Shown here: positions 48,160 to 60,654 of the stretch, one piece after another
Numbering within the stretch: position 1 is the stretch's first letter
Layout of the letters: the number at the start of each line of letters is the position of its first letter
NCBI GenBank assembly: GCA_022453515.1
Contig: JAJNNY010000006.1
Location: 1 to 64,000 of the forward strand
Reading direction: 5' to 3'
Length of the DNA stretch: 64,000 nucleotides
Origin: Astrocystis sublimbata
Lineage: Eukaryota; Ascomycota; Sordariomycetes; Xylariales; Xylariaceae
Position numbers and translations under genes: made by a program
The notes under the pieces: model-generated
What the model was told of the DNA's origin: nothing
Databases searched by the model: none
Seen by the model: the letters and a program-made list of their open reading frames with translations, nothing else

Positions 48160-49541
48160 GGTGAGGGAGTTTGAAAGCCGGCTCAGGCAGACAGACGGTG
48201 GGCAGGGCAGATAGACGAGTCTGGTTTCTGCAGAGTTAAGCCTGTCGGGCGTGAAGCTGTCGGCTCGGGCGAACGCAGGACAAGGGAAAGTTACGGGCAG
48301 CGCAGCTCGATCGAAAGCGCATGTACCTGGGCGGGATGCCTCGTGATGCTTTCTAGCTAATCTAGATGGTTGAGGCCCGGGGCGCTAATCGGTCGTGGTT
48401 CGTGCGTGATTCGTGTCACGATTGGGAAGTCTAAGGTGTGGTTCTTGTAGGTGGGAGCTGCTGGTTGGGAGCACGCATTAGGGTCGGGTGGGAAATGGAT
48501 GGCGTAGCAAGCGTCGACTGCCGGCCAGTGGTTTATTATCTCGAATGCGATTAATGCGACGGAGTGACTGAACACTACTAAAAAACATTGACCTCAAATG
48601 CAGGTTTATTTACGGCCACTTACATGTACTAGGTTAGTACCTTTGGTAGCTCAGCCTACCAGGGGGGTACCTGCTGCACTATCACTATTCGAGTACCTAG
48701 GTAGGTACCTAACTGTCTGCCCAGGTGCCTACCTAACCTAGGTACAGCTCCAGCTCCCGCCCGAGGCCCACTCCACCCTGGCTCGCCTGCTTAGGCGGCG
48801 AGGGCGGCACTCTCCAGCTTGGATTGTTGCAGTTTTTTCTTCCCATTCCCATCAATCCAACCCGCAGCAGCAGATTTGACAGAGGGGTCTATCTAGGTGC
48901 GTAGTACCCATCCACCTACATAGCACCTCCTCGCAATAGAAACCTGGAGGTTTCTTCTTCTTGGACAGAAACAACTTGGTCCTCCCAAAGCTTGTTGACC
49001 GTCGGTTTTTTTTTGGGTCTGCCTCTCTCCAACTGGAGGCCTGATGGCAAAGTAAGGTAGGTATAACCTTGAAGTAAGTGATCTAGTTTATGCCATTGGT
49101 CCTGCTGCCACTATAAGTGTTTGACCATCGAGTGATGGAGAGGCTGCGCAGCTGCTGTCAGTTGCTACCTGGATCAAAGTACCTACCTACCTAGGAGGTA
49201 CATACCAGCTCGATAGGAAGTATTGCAGATATTTAAATATTCGTGATGCACATCAATCAACCAAACTGGAGGTTCAAGGATGCCATCCATCAAATATCAC
49301 TGCTTCCACCATGTTATGTGCCCAACATGGCACATAGTAGAATCGCCCGCTATCTAGGGATCACTCAAGATACACTGTCATTAATAACATCACCAACCGT
49401 AATTTGTCCCGTTCTATTCAATAAGTTCTGTCGCTCCTAAATATACACAAGACTGGTGTTTCGTTGCAATTTATCTTGTCTTTTGATAGCTGCAAGGACA
49501 GAAAAAGACAAATTGTACTATCGGGGCACGTCTAGTCTAGG
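48160..49541. other. Intergenic DNA upstream of DNM1
   Basis: No gene is recognisable. There is a dense GGTACCTAACTG / CTACCTAACCTAGGTACAG block at about 48630-48745 and again near 49181-49205. The rest is AT-leaning with short open frames. Confidence 0.5.
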
Positions 49542-50489
49542 CTAGGAAGGGCCTCGGATATGTGCGAGGATCTGTTGAAGCCTGCGTAAAGCTGTTAGGT
49601 CGTTGCTTGTGGTCCCTTCGGGCGTTATTGATAAAGTCTCTAACTCTTGACGTGCCGCCTTAACTAATGGATTCAAATCGCCCCAGACCTCATCTGTGTA
49701 TGATGATAAGACGTTGTCCCACTCGGCAAACCAGGTAGTACGAGCTTCAACCGTGTTAGATGTCCCTAGGTGCTGTGCTAGTTGTTGGTGATGGTCGTTG
49801 TTGCGGTCCATGCCGCGGTCTAATAAGAACTCGGGAACAAAGTTGAGCGCACTATCCCAATTCGTACCCGTTGGCATCCCCTCTCCAAATAGTGTCTTGC
49901 GTAATGGTAAGAGCTCGTCATCAGTCATGTATATCTCGTCGATATCCTCATCGGCTGTTGCGACTGCATCGAGAAGATCCACTACCTCCGAGCCGTCCCT
50001 TGACGCGGCGACAGCGGCATCAGTAACAGGCCCTGGCACAATCCTTTGACTGATGCTATTGATGCCTATCCCACTGGTTATGTTGCCTATATCCTCGTTT
50101 GTAATGTGGCTCGAGGCGCTGCTCGACCCAGTATCTCCGTGCCCAGCAGGAGATCTGAATGTGGTACCAAGCTGCGAGATAGCATTTGAGGAACTTGGAT
50201 GCGTAACACGTGTCGTTTCCCGAAGCGCAGTTTCTGGGCGCCCGGCTATGCTGGAGGATTCGGCTTTGCCGGAGGTTGATAAGTTGGCACTCTGAGCTGA
50301 GCCACTGATGGAACCTCCGACTAAATCTGCTGTTGACGAGGCCAGGCGGGACCAGACCGATTCAACACGTGCATCGGAATTGTCGCTGCTGGTAGTGCCA
50401 GAACCAGATGATGTGGCATCCAAATGCCTATTTTGGTCTCTTCTCTCCCTTTCCACTTCCTTTCCCTTCCCTGTCTCGTTTTCCTTCAT
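49542..50489 (-). CDS. Fungal protein of unknown function, Ser-rich N-terminus and helical C-terminus
   Basis: The frame is open from before 50489 to the stop at 49542; ATG 50489 gives 315 residues. The frame continues upstream without an ATG (STRNTSPSTPGSTVDDDR), so a short 5' exon is possible and the start is uncertain. The first 150 residues are rich in Ser, Thr, Gly and charged residues (likely disordered). The more conserved-looking part is C-terminal: DIDEIYMTDDELLPLRKTLF, LNFVPEFLLDRG, TWFAEWDNVLSSYTDEVWGD and a helical end with KAARQELETL and LRRLQQILAHIRG. No catalytic motif, membrane segment or signal peptide is seen. I cannot name a family. Confidence 0.7.
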   Translation of the reverse strand: MKENETGKGKEVERERRDQNRHLDATSSGSGTTSSDNSDARVESVWSRLASSTADLVGGSISGSAQSANLSTSGKAESSSIAGRPETALRETTRVTHPSSSNAISQLGTTFRSPAGHGDTGSSSASSHITNEDIGNITSGIGINSISQRIVPGPVTDAAVAASRDGSEVVDLLDAVATADEDIDEIYMTDDELLPLRKTLFGEGMPTGTNWDSALNFVPEFLLDRGMDRNNDHHQQLAQHLGTSNTVEARTTWFAEWDNVLSSYTDEVWGDLNPLVKAARQELETLSITPEGTTSNDLTALRRLQQILAHIRGPS

Positions 50490-52235
50490 TCTGTCGTCGT
50501 CCACCGTGCTGCCTGGTGTGGATGGCGAAGTGTTCCTGGTGGAAGACTTCGTGTGACTTGTCTCTTGGACTCTCGCATGAAGAGAAATGCTCGGATTAGA
50601 AAAGAACAGTGGATGTTGGAAGATTCGCCTCAGAACATCAACAGTCTCAGGTTCCCGGGCCTACAGTTGTTGATAACCTTGGAAGTCCACATGCTTCATA
50701 ACCGACTTAGCTTTACCCCACTACATAGTAGGTAGGCAGGTACTTACTTACACTGAATGGCATATGAGCTAAGTGCGGATTCAAAGTGTTCCTACATGTA
50801 GTCACACACTTCATGTTCTCCAATCTGTAAGCCCGTGAACAGATAGGGCCAATAGTCCCTAATTTGCGAATTCTCATCATTCATCATTTCGAGACGGGTG
50901 GGAAGCCATCACCTGCAAGATTTACCTAACATAGTACATCATGGATGTGCTGCAGTGATTACTTACCTTAGGTAAGCAACCCCTCTTGACATCATTCGTC
51001 CTTAATCGCCCCCACCAGGTACGTCGGGTATGATCTCCTGAGACTGCCAGACCAGAGTTGAATCCTACTCGTGTCTCCCACTTTTGGCAACAGATGGATA
51101 CGGAGTCTTCAGATGTCGAAAAGAAAAAAAGGAAAACTCAGGTACGGGAGGAGAGTCAAGTTATGAACTCTCACATCTATGAACGACTGTGCAAAGATGC
51201 GAGATGGAGGTGGCTATTCTCTCAGATGGCGGATATGTGACCTGATTATAACCCCAATCGACGACGTACACAAGGGAGGTACTGGCCGTCAACTTGTGGG
51301 TTGAAGTGCAAACCCCACTCGAGCTCCAGCTGGCCGGCTGGCACCATTGAGTCGAAACATAAATAAAATGACTTTGCTCCTACGCCATAAGCTCCTCGCA
51401 GAGGATCATCTTGAACATGGGGCGTTCCTAAAGTTCAGATTGTGTTTACGAGTATGGATGATCATGTATGTCGGGAGAATAGTCTATAAAACGATCCTTT
51501 ATCTTTGAGTCTATTTTGCTGGATATTATTGATTGAAGCCCAGCTACCTACCTATTTACAATTAAAGATTGAATAAGTGGTTAGTTAAGGTTAGGTAGGT
51601 ATTCTTTGCTATCAGCTGTTGTTTCGGTGAGGGTGTTCCATTTAATTTTTGCACCGCGGGGCCAAAGGGGAGGGGCCAGGTTGATGCGTGGCAGGCCTAC
51701 ATGTATGTATCTGTAGGTGCTCTGCTGCTGTAGGTAGGCAGGCTTGGTAACGCTTTGCGGCCTTGTTTGATGGATAGCAGTACCTCAGTTACAGGTAGTT
51801 ACATGCAAGTCAGTAGGTGCGTGCATACCTAACGCGGTACCTAATAGCATACGGCTACCACCTCATCATTGACAAACTGCTCCGTTGTTCACCACAAAAC
51901 TTATCTACCTCCTACCTTGCCTGCCTCTGCCTGTATGTCCAACCCATGCGCATTATCACCGCCGCCGCCTTCATCATCATCACATTTCCCGCCACCACCC
52001 ACCCCTCAACCTCCCCCAACCCGACGTGCCCACCACCATCATCGCTCTAACCTCTCTCGCATACGGCAGCATCCAGGTATATTCTTGCTGCTTCTTTCTA
52101 CGCTTCCAACGTCGGGTCGACCCGCCCGCCGCTTTGGGGTGTGTGCTAACCGTCTCCCCCACGAGGGCGCATTAGCAGCAACCTGATCGCAACCTCACCA
52201 CCCTACCGCCTTATTTGCTCATTCCCGCACCAAGC
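50490..52235. other. Divergent intergenic region, unknown gene / CDC55
   Basis: No gene is supported. The region holds GTAGGTAGGCAGGTAC and TTAGGTAGGTA blocks (50725-50745, 51585-51605, 51715-51800) and a C+T/C+A-rich leader (51950-52040) in front of CDC55. The ORF at 51058-51240 is Lys-rich and short and resembles nothing. Confidence 0.5.
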
Positions 52236-54060
52236 ATGGCCGACGCCGACCCGACAGTCTGGAAATTTACCCAGTTCGTACACCTTCCCTCTGCAGCTCG
52301 CTTGTCGCCTCGTTTCCGTGTCTGGCCTCGTGCTCACGCGCTAACTCACACAGGTGTTTCGGTGACAAGGGCGATGTTGAGGACATAACAGAAGGTATGC
52401 CATCTCCCTCGCCTATTCGACGCCTCGGAATTCCAGCCTGTATGGCATGATCGCTACAACAGCTCGTGACTCAGGAACCAGACACCAGGCTAACGGTCGC
52501 GTCCACAGCTGATATTATATCGACCGTCGAGTTCGACCATACAGGCAATTACCTTGCAACTGGAGACAAAGGAGGGCGAGTTGTGTTGTTTGAGAGGAAC
52601 GAAACCGTTAGTTCAGATCCTGGCCAGAGCCACTTCCATCCCCCAACAGATCGTTTCTGACGCTGCTGGCAGAAAAAAACTTGCGAGTACAAGTTCCACA
52701 CGGAATTCCAGTCACACGAGCCGGAGTTCGATTACCTGAAGTCGTTAGAGATAGAAGAGAAGATCAACAAGATCAAGTGGTGTCGCCGTCAAAATGCATC
52801 ACACTACCTCCTGTCGACCAACGACAAAACGATAAAACTGTGGAAGGTTTTTGAGAAGTCGCTCAAGGTGGTAGCCGAGAACAATCTGTCACAAGATGTC
52901 ACGCCAGGAAATATTGCCGGTGCCGGCGGTGGTGCACCTCGGCCGCTCCCACAGCTGCAATTCAAGGACCCTGGAGAACTGAAGCTGCCACGCCTAACGC
53001 ATCACGATACGGTCGTGGCCGCGGTGCCCAGGCGTACCTACGCCAACGCCCATGCATATCATATCAATAGTATCTCTGTCAACAGCGACGGCGAAACCTT
53101 CATAAGCAGTGATGATCTACGTATCAACCTGTGGAATCTGAACATCCAAGACCAGAGCTTCAACATCGTCGACATCAAGCCTGCGAACATGGAAGAGCTT
53201 ACCGAGGTCATCACTGCTGCCGAATTCCATCCCGTCAGCTGCAATTGGTTCATGTACGCCAGCTCCAAGGGTACCATCAAGCTCGCCGACATGCGAGCGA
53301 GAGCCCTGTGTGACCAGCATACGAAGCGTAAGATTTGACCAACACTTTCTCGGACAGTGCCATCGATGCATGCTGACGTACATGTAGTGTTCGAACAAGA
53401 AGAGGACCCGTCATCCAGGTCGTTCTTCTCAGAAATCATCTCGTCCATATCCGATGTGCGCTTCTCTCATGACGGTAGGTACATTCTATCCCGAGATTAT
53501 CTTACCGTGAAGATATGGGACGTCAACATGGAACGGCAGCCAGTGAAGACGATACCCATTCACGAGCACCTACGGCCGAGGCTATGTGATACATATGAAA
53601 ACGATAGCATCTTCGACAAGTTCGAGGTGGTCTTCTCTGGCGATGCAAAGAATGTCATGACTGGAAGTTATAACAATAACTTCATGATATATCCCTCAGA
53701 CCCGGAGAAGGAGACGGAGGTTGTTTTACAGGCCGATAAATCAGCTTTCAAAGCGAAGAAGGTTGGCATACCAACGCCCATCAACTCGTCGACGAGCCCT
53801 ACGGCGACAAATGGTAGTAAGAAAGGAGGGTCGCGTGCGGGTAGTCCAGCTGCTGGGGCAGGCCAAGGGCAGAGGATGCGTAAAGAGACCGATGCAGACC
53901 AAATCGATTTCAATAAGAAGATCCTGCACATGAGCTGGCATCCTTTCGAAGACAGCATCGCGATTGCTGCAACCAACAATGTAAGTTTTGATCGCAATCA
54001 CGCTCGGATTGGATGTTACGAGGCTAACACAAACAGCTGTTTGTCTTTTCTGCTCTGTAG
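52236..54060 (+). CDS. CDC55: PP2A regulatory B subunit (CDC55/PR55), WD40 protein
   Basis: The B/PR55 subunit directs protein phosphatase 2A in mitotic exit, morphogenesis and stress signalling. Six exons are read: 52236-52273, 52354-52394, 52509-52606, 52673-53327, 53388-53980 and 54037-54060 (482 residues). WD40 propeller motifs typical of PR55 are visible: [100 protein letters not shown] and [20 protein letters not shown], and [20 protein letters not shown] near the end. A Ser/Gly/Lys insert ([20 protein letters not shown]) is common in fungal copies. The first donor is GTTCGT, which is unusual but is the only one that gives FTQCFGDKGD. The last coding exon is 24 nt (LFVFSAL and stop). 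Confidence 0.93.
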
Positions 54061-55903
54061 AAGACTGCCATGGGTGCACTGTCCCGCCCTGCTCAGTGTT
54101 GCACCAACGTCGCCATGCCTCGCAAAGTGTCATAGGGAAGAGTTGGCCATTACTTTTGGCCATGACCTTTGCCACGTTATTCACGCCAAATTGCCACACC
54201 GAACCGGCCTCCATACTTGTGAAGCGAAGCTATCATCAACTCGGGATGGTGATAGAAGAACTATGTCCTGCTCGACGATAGATACATTACACTCACGACG
54301 GTTCTATCACACGGCCCAGAGGTGCGTATAAGACGGGGATGTAAAGTTCCTACTCGGCCAGATTTGGCTGGAGGGCTGTAGATTAAAGATGGTATGGCAT
54401 ACGACAACTGAGCCGGGACAGGCAAAATGGAGAAAGAGAAGTGGCCAAGCCATTTCATCAAGGCGCAGCTTGTTCCAGCCGGAGGGCGCATCCTTGTCAT
54501 CCTCACCTCAGTAGCATAGACACTAAAGAGACCAGCAATACAGACGAAGTACCATGTTTGTTGTTGTATAGGCGCATGGCGCTCGTGAATGTATATGGTC
54601 AATATCGACATGTCGGGTGACGCATGAATTTAGCACTTACCTGTACATATACTGTAGTCGACCCCGATCGAATCAGCGCCAGCACAGCCGTGCTTATAAT
54701 GCTCACTAGGTAGGTACCTACTAGAAACGGGAAGAAGAGACCTCAGGCCGGAGAGGTTGGGCATACAGGAGCATGGATATGACGGTTTCAAGGTTCTTGT
54801 TGGAGCTGAGCATATCAGTGCGCAATGCGTCAGTGCCCAAGACCGGTCAGAGACCTAGAAATACGAGACCTGGCTGTCACTATCATCGTTCTTGGCTACC
54901 TAGCCCTTCGCAGTCAAAATGAGATGCCATTTTGGGAGAACCATGGAAAAGCTACATATACCTATGTCCCTACACATAGCCACATACCTAGTAGGTACCT
55001 ACTTGCAATTCGTGCACTCCTATTCATAGGTATGTTATGGGAGCTGCACATTGATTATCATTTAGTATTCTCCTATCAGATACTCGTAAACAACGGCGAA
55101 CGGTTGAATGTTTGGCCAACCCAACTTGCAGTCGCGGAGGTAAGTACCTACAACGAGGTATGCATGTATATGTATGTACCTGGCACGACTGGACCACTCT
55201 AACACAGACCCTAGTGGCCTCTTCCCCGTCAATACCGTTCCCGTCGGCAGGTACCCGCCCTGCATCCCACTGAGCCAGCATATCGGTGGTACTGCACTTG
55301 CGCTATTAGTAGTACCTGCCTACATGTACCTCTATGTAGGTAATACACCTGGGCATGATGTAGGCACTGGTAGCTAAGGTAAGTGCCAATCTTGGAATTT
55401 GAACCAGGCGCGATCAAGCCACATAGACAGACGGGTAATACATCTACCATCTCACAGCCCACCGTCACCTCACAGCCCGCCTCGTCCTCCATCTCGTTCT
55501 CCAGCCTCGAGCCATAACGCTGGTACTGGCCATTACCTCCCTAGAAGCGCAGTACAGACATCGGGCCACCCGTCCGAGGCTTGGGGGGGTTTGGTGCTTC
55601 TCGCAAAACATACCTACCTACCTACCAAAGGTACACACGCAGGTGCTGCAGAATAACCAAAAGCCTCAGATCTTGATCTTTGAATAGCCACCTCAGGGCA
55701 TGGTACGTTACGCTGGGTCTGATGCGGTAGCACACCCCTCTGCTTGGACTCGATTTGCGCGCAGGGTGACTGGAGCATGCATCTCGACTAACATGCTGAT
55801 AGCACAAGTTGCGTCGCGTTCCCATTGCTTAGCGAATTCGTCGTCGTCTATCTGCCCCTCCACTCCCAACCGTCACGCGCTGCGCAACCGCGGCCTCGCC
55901 GAA
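54061..55903. other. Intergenic DNA, CDC55 to the transporter gene
   Basis: No gene is recognisable. TAGGTAGGTACCTACTAG (about 54708-54724), TAGTAGGTACCTACTTGC (about 54989-55006) and TACCTACCTACCTACC (about 55610-55626) blocks occur, all on the transporter (5') side. Confidence 0.5.
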
Positions 55904-57424
55904 ATGACGAGTCGATCGGCTCCCCGAAGGCGCCAGACTCTGCGCGAGTCGCATGCCGTTGCCCGGACCAGTGGCGCCGACACGCCCAAGGTTATCAATG
56001 CCGCCCCTTCGCTTGAACAGGCCGAGCTGTACGGTATCCACGATCAGCGGTCGACATATTCCAAGATTGCCGGTCTTGCGGGCCGCATCTTCATCGAAAC
56101 CATCCCGCAGTGGCTGTCTATCGGGGCGATGCTGGCACTGATTTTTGGTGGCTGCTGCTCCAATGTGCGTTGAAGCCCGTCCCTTTTATCCGGCCAGTAC
56201 CTGATTATAGCTGCGCATACAGGTCTTCGCGCTCGAAGCGATCGTCAAGTGAGCGCGGCCCCCTATCCGCCTCGCTATGTTCACGTCCATGTTCCTGACC
56301 GTATTACAGGGTTGAACCAGCAAGCGGTACGGTCTCCATGCCACCTGCTCCATCTTGACTCCTATTCATATATGGATAGACGCTCACTACCTTGCTTCTA
56401 TAGGGACTCTCTTGACCTTCGTACAATTTCTCTTCGTTGCAGTCACGGGTTACGTCTCGCAATTCGACGCTACGAGGCCTCCGTTCTTCATCAAGCCCAA
56501 TCAAGTGCCTATTCGGCGCTGGCTGGTCAATATTGTGCTCTTCTTTGGCATCAATCTGTTGAACAACCACGCTTTCAGCTACAATATCTCAGTCCCTGTT
56601 CACATTATCCTACGTTCCGGCGGTAGTATAACAACAATAGCCGCTGGCGCCCTGTACGGCAAAAGATACTCACGAGTTCAAGTCATTGCCGTCGTGCTAC
56701 TTACGATAGGCGTCATCACCGCCGCCTGGTCTGATGCACAAACCAAGGTAAGACTCCGGCCCGCTTGTTTCTCTATACTGGACAAGCCGTCATAGACTAA
56801 CAATAATGCAAGCAACCCGCTGCTGATTCGTCTCCTGAGACGTCTGCGCCAAGCTTCAGTACAGGCCTCGTGATCCTTTTTGTTGCCCAGGTTCTGTCAG
56901 CGGTAATGGGCCTATACACGGAGGACACGTATCAACAATATGGAAAGCATTGGAAGGAGAACTTGTTCTACTCGCATATTCTCTCACTTCCGTTGTTCTT
57001 ACCTTTCGCCAAGTCTCTGGTCCGCCAGTTCATGCGTCTCGTGGACAGCCCACCATTGGTGCTACCAATAGACAATGCGAATCTAATGGCCCTACCCGAG
57101 GGCTGGCAGCAGGTGGCAAAGAGTATATATCTTCCCAGTCAGGTAACATACCTGGTCCTCAATGTTCTCACGCAATACGCTTGTATACGGGGCGTCAACC
57201 TCTTGGCTGCGGAAGTATCAGCACTAACTGTGACAATTGTGTTGAACATACGCAAGTTGGTAAGTCTACTGCTGAGCATTTGGCTCTTCGGCAACCGCCT
57301 TGCTACGGGGACGTTGACGGGAGCCGTTGTGGTATTCTCAGCCGGAGCCTTGTACTCTCTCGACTCGAAGGACAAGACACCAGCACCTCCTCGACCGAGA
57401 GCGGATAGCAGCAAGACTGGGTAG
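55904..57424 (+). CDS. YEA4: UAA-family nucleotide-sugar transporter (UDP-GlcNAc type, YEA4-like)
   Basis: An ER/Golgi antiporter that brings UDP-N-acetylglucosamine (or a related nucleotide sugar) into the lumen. Exons 55904-56164, 56223-56248, 56310-56326, 56404-56747 and 56813-57424 give 419 residues. Exons 2 and 3 are tiny (26 and 17 nt) yet together they encode the conserved VFALEAIVKVEPASG. About ten hydrophobic helices follow the charged N-terminus; family motifs are LLTFVQFLFVAVTGY, FSYNISVPVHIILRSGGSIT, GALYGKRYSRVQ and TQYACIRGVNLLAAEVSALT. The C-terminus is short, Pro/Lys-rich and cytosolic; no KKxx signal is seen. Substrate by similarity only. Confidence 0.9.
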
Positions 57425-58906
57425 CTAGCTAGGTAGCAAGTTGTTACACGACAGATCACGCGCGCAGATTCCGTGCACAGTGGGAATGCGGTGACATTGA
57501 TATTAGTCCAATATATTGTATCGCGTGATCATTGTCACTGGGTCCTCTGCCGCTGGCACCATGAATATATGTGACTGTTTAGTACCTTAGTAGCCCTTAG
57601 GGCTAGGGTGTACTGCTGCAAATCGGTTGGTTCTAAGTTGTACCTAGTCTTGCAGATGCTTGAAGCCACGAAGGCAATATGCTTGCTTCCCTGCGCTATG
57701 TATGACTGAACCTTTGCAGGTATGTATTTCCATTCTTCTTAAGAAATAGACACAACGACCCGGTGCCTTGTTCCGAGGCATATTTATGCAAGCAGCGCCT
57801 GTGTTTCCCAAACAAAAATGAGAACCCCTTTCTATCATCGAACGCAAGGCACAATTGTGTAAGGGGCGGGTTGTGTAAACATTAATCAGCTGCATTTGAA
57901 TATGATTAAGCATGTGAAAAGTTAAGACATGGGGGGATCATGAAATTAAAGCCCGCATGGGTCTGAAGGCAAATCGCATACGGTCTCGCTCATTTTGTTT
58001 CATTCGTGGTAATAGCAACTTTATACAACTGTAGCCCTTTATTCGCAAGCCCTTCCTACCCGAGTCACTAGCATCAGCATCGCAAGGTGGTTACGACGGC
58101 TCCCGTACATGTATTCGTAAAGGCCCATTACTAGCTTCGATTCCATGCAAATATAATAGAAGAATAACTGAGAGTATGATAGAGCTGGCTTGACTCTAGT
58201 AGGTAGGTATCTAGTAGGTACCTATCCAAGGTACCATGCAGGCTTTCATTCTCGGTCTGGCTGAGGTTAGAACCCAGGCACCTAACCTACATACTATGTT
58301 AATAGTATAACTTAGCAACATTCATTTCACATAATTGTTACACTTGCAAAAAGTAAGACACTCGGCCTGAATAATGGCCAATTAGCGGCAGTGCATACTC
58401 TAATACTCTGCCTGTGCCAGATCAGAATGAATTTTTCGGCTGACACCAGGGCTTCATCGGCAGTTTGATAGGCTGCTTGCGGCGAGTTACATTGGTATGG
58501 ACCAACATTGGTAAGCCAGCCCCCCAGAATCTAAAGCTTGATGATCCAAGGCTGTTGTGCTGTCCTCCAACAGCAAATACGTGCGTTATGTACGTCTTCA
58601 AGATATCAAAAGATGAACAAGTTCCAAGTCCTGCCCTATTGTAGTGGAGACGACATACTTCAAGTTGCATTTTTTAAATACTTTTTTTTTTGCTTGCGGT
58701 ATTTGCTGGGTTGTCACACTAAGCATGTCTTGCACTTTGGTCGACGCAGTCTCAAAACCGTACCCCCATAGCGAGTCTGACCAAAATAATGATAGAATGC
58801 GAGCCAAGAAATATCTAGCCTTGTTGAGAATAGAAATCAACCGCTACGCGATACACCTGATAGCTCAGTGAGCCGACAAGCCTGGAATTAATGAACTGCC
58901 ATGTAG
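57425..58906. other. Intergenic DNA right of the transporter gene
   Basis: No gene is seen. GTAGGTAGGTATCTAGTAGG (about 58199-58220) and a T-run (58681-58690) are the only marked features. The open frames near 58422-58871 on both strands overlap one another and have no similarity to known families. Confidence 0.5.
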
Positions 58907-59661
58907 TTACACATCCCAGTGAACTTCAAGGACCGACAATTGAGATTCCATGGTCTCATGCACCTTGTGAAGGACAAATCGCTTATCTGCCGCTGCGAGA
59001 AGTGACTTCCATTCGTCCAGATGTCTTTCGTAGCTGTTGAAGTAGAATTTCAACGCCATGTCAACCGACCTAGCGGATTTTTGTCGATAAGCATACGAGT
59101 TCACCTGTTATCCTAGATACAGTTGCATACCTCATAGTTCGCTCTCTCCATAATGGACTTGCACTATTCGGCCCCGGCATACATGCGTCCTGGATGAGGA
59201 TCTTTACTCCGGGCTTGAGGACAGGAATCTGAGCTTTCAATATGTTGACAGCGTATTTATCGGCCCAAGAAAGGAGAACCATGCGGAAGAAATAGACGTC
59301 TGCTTGCACCGTCTGATCTGCAAAGAGGTCGTGTTTCTCGAACTTCACGCGCTCTTTCAACTGGGCAGGAACAGCGGAGTCGGCGCCCTCGATGACCGGG
59401 GCCGCATTCTGAACAAGCAGCTTGACGTTGGCAAATTTACATACTTGTCAGGTATATCGCGGCTGAGCCTCGTTGTCCACCCACATTCACAATGTGTACG
59501 TTTCCGAGGGAGGCCCAATCGTAGGCCTTGTAAACGAAACCGTCTCCGCAACCCGGAACATGATCTAGGGATTTCATGCCGCCTGCAAAACGTATCGCCG
59601 CGTCAGGATCTGAGCCAAGGACTTCGAATACTGACTTTCCATTGTTGGTAAGGGCGAAGGC
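58907..59661 (-). pseudogene. O-methyltransferase relic (plant/fungal OMT family 2), broken
   Basis: The C-terminal catalytic half of a SAM-dependent O-methyltransferase is recognisable in three pieces. A first piece (about 59661-59440) contains HIVNVGGQRGSAA, the SAM motif I, with Asn where VDVGG is usual; it runs into a TAA at 59437-59439. The second piece, in another frame, runs about 59438-59131 (VKFEKHDLFADQ, PVLKPGVKILIQDACMPGP, PLWRER). A normal-looking 61-nt intron (59070-59130) leads to the last piece (59069-58907: NSYERHLDEWKSLL, VLHKVHETMESQLSVLEVHW). The usual N-terminal dimerisation domain of about 150 residues is missing upstream. The frameshift and truncation indicate a pseudogene. 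Confidence 0.75.
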
Positions 59662-60654
59662 CTGTGAATATGAGTACAGTACAAGGAGTAGCTCGAACTT
59701 GGATATTCTGTAAGAGCGTGGTTCGGACATGGAACATGGTTACAGTCTCATTGGCTTATGTGGAGGACCGCCATTTCTCAATCGCTTCTCCGACCTAGTG
59801 TAGAGCATCTATGTTAAAATGGCGCCATCTTTGTTTCATAGCAATAAGGCAACCTTACTCTAGGAATAGCTAGCCAGGTATCGTGACTCTCAAACGTGGC
59901 CCAGGCACTGATATAGGGGATGGCTAAGAACTTGGAGATCTTAGTATGTGCCACGAACTCTAGTACTAGTTCTTTCAGGATGCGCTTGGTTATCGCATGT
60001 CGAAGCAGGCGTCTGACAAGCCTCTTATTAGAAAGTATCTCTTATGGTAAATGCTTCTAAGCTAGCTAGGTATTCCTATACAGTACGTTCAAACCTTCCC
60101 ACGATCAGTGACCCGCCCTTCGCTCAAGAGCTTCGTTTCGTACTAAAGTTATTGGTAATTAGCTCCAAGTCTTTTACCTTTTGTGCTCTGTCTTCTCTCA
60201 CGTTGTTCCTAAGTGGACATAAAGCTGATATCCGGGGTAGCGTGTCCAATATGAACATCTTGTTCCTTTCGTGGGCCATTGAGTATTTCAGTTCTGGTCG
60301 TTGTACGCTTTAAGGACACGAATAGTTAGGATTTAGCGGAACATCGCATCTTGAGACTGGGGAAATAACTCGGAAATATGGGCTTTGGCATAGATCTGCT
60401 CGCAATGTTATACGAGGCCATCCCCGGGACAAAGTGGAAGGTATGCAGGCTAACGTCTGGAATCCCGAAAAATCCGGAGGCTTATAAGTAGGATACTTTG
60501 CCTTCGTCCTTAGTCTTCTATGCTGAATTACACCTTTAAAAAAGTGGCCAGTGTAGTCCTTGGAATGGCTGAGAATACTCTCCTGCAACACGAGATTGGT
60601 ACATACATGAATAGCAGTGAGCACACTCGACTGGATTGGACCAACCTTCACATT
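59662..60654. other. Non-coding stretch between the two relics
   Basis: No functional gene. The part next to 59700 may hold an unrecognisable rest of the methyltransferase 5' end. The open frames at 60044-60313 (+) and 60310-60861 (-) match nothing; the second is largely antisense to the aminotransferase relic. Confidence 0.45.

Noticed and set aside
54261..54611. 116-codon minus-strand frame after CDC55
   Set aside because: No similarity that I can see; it overlaps the expected CDC55 3' UTR.
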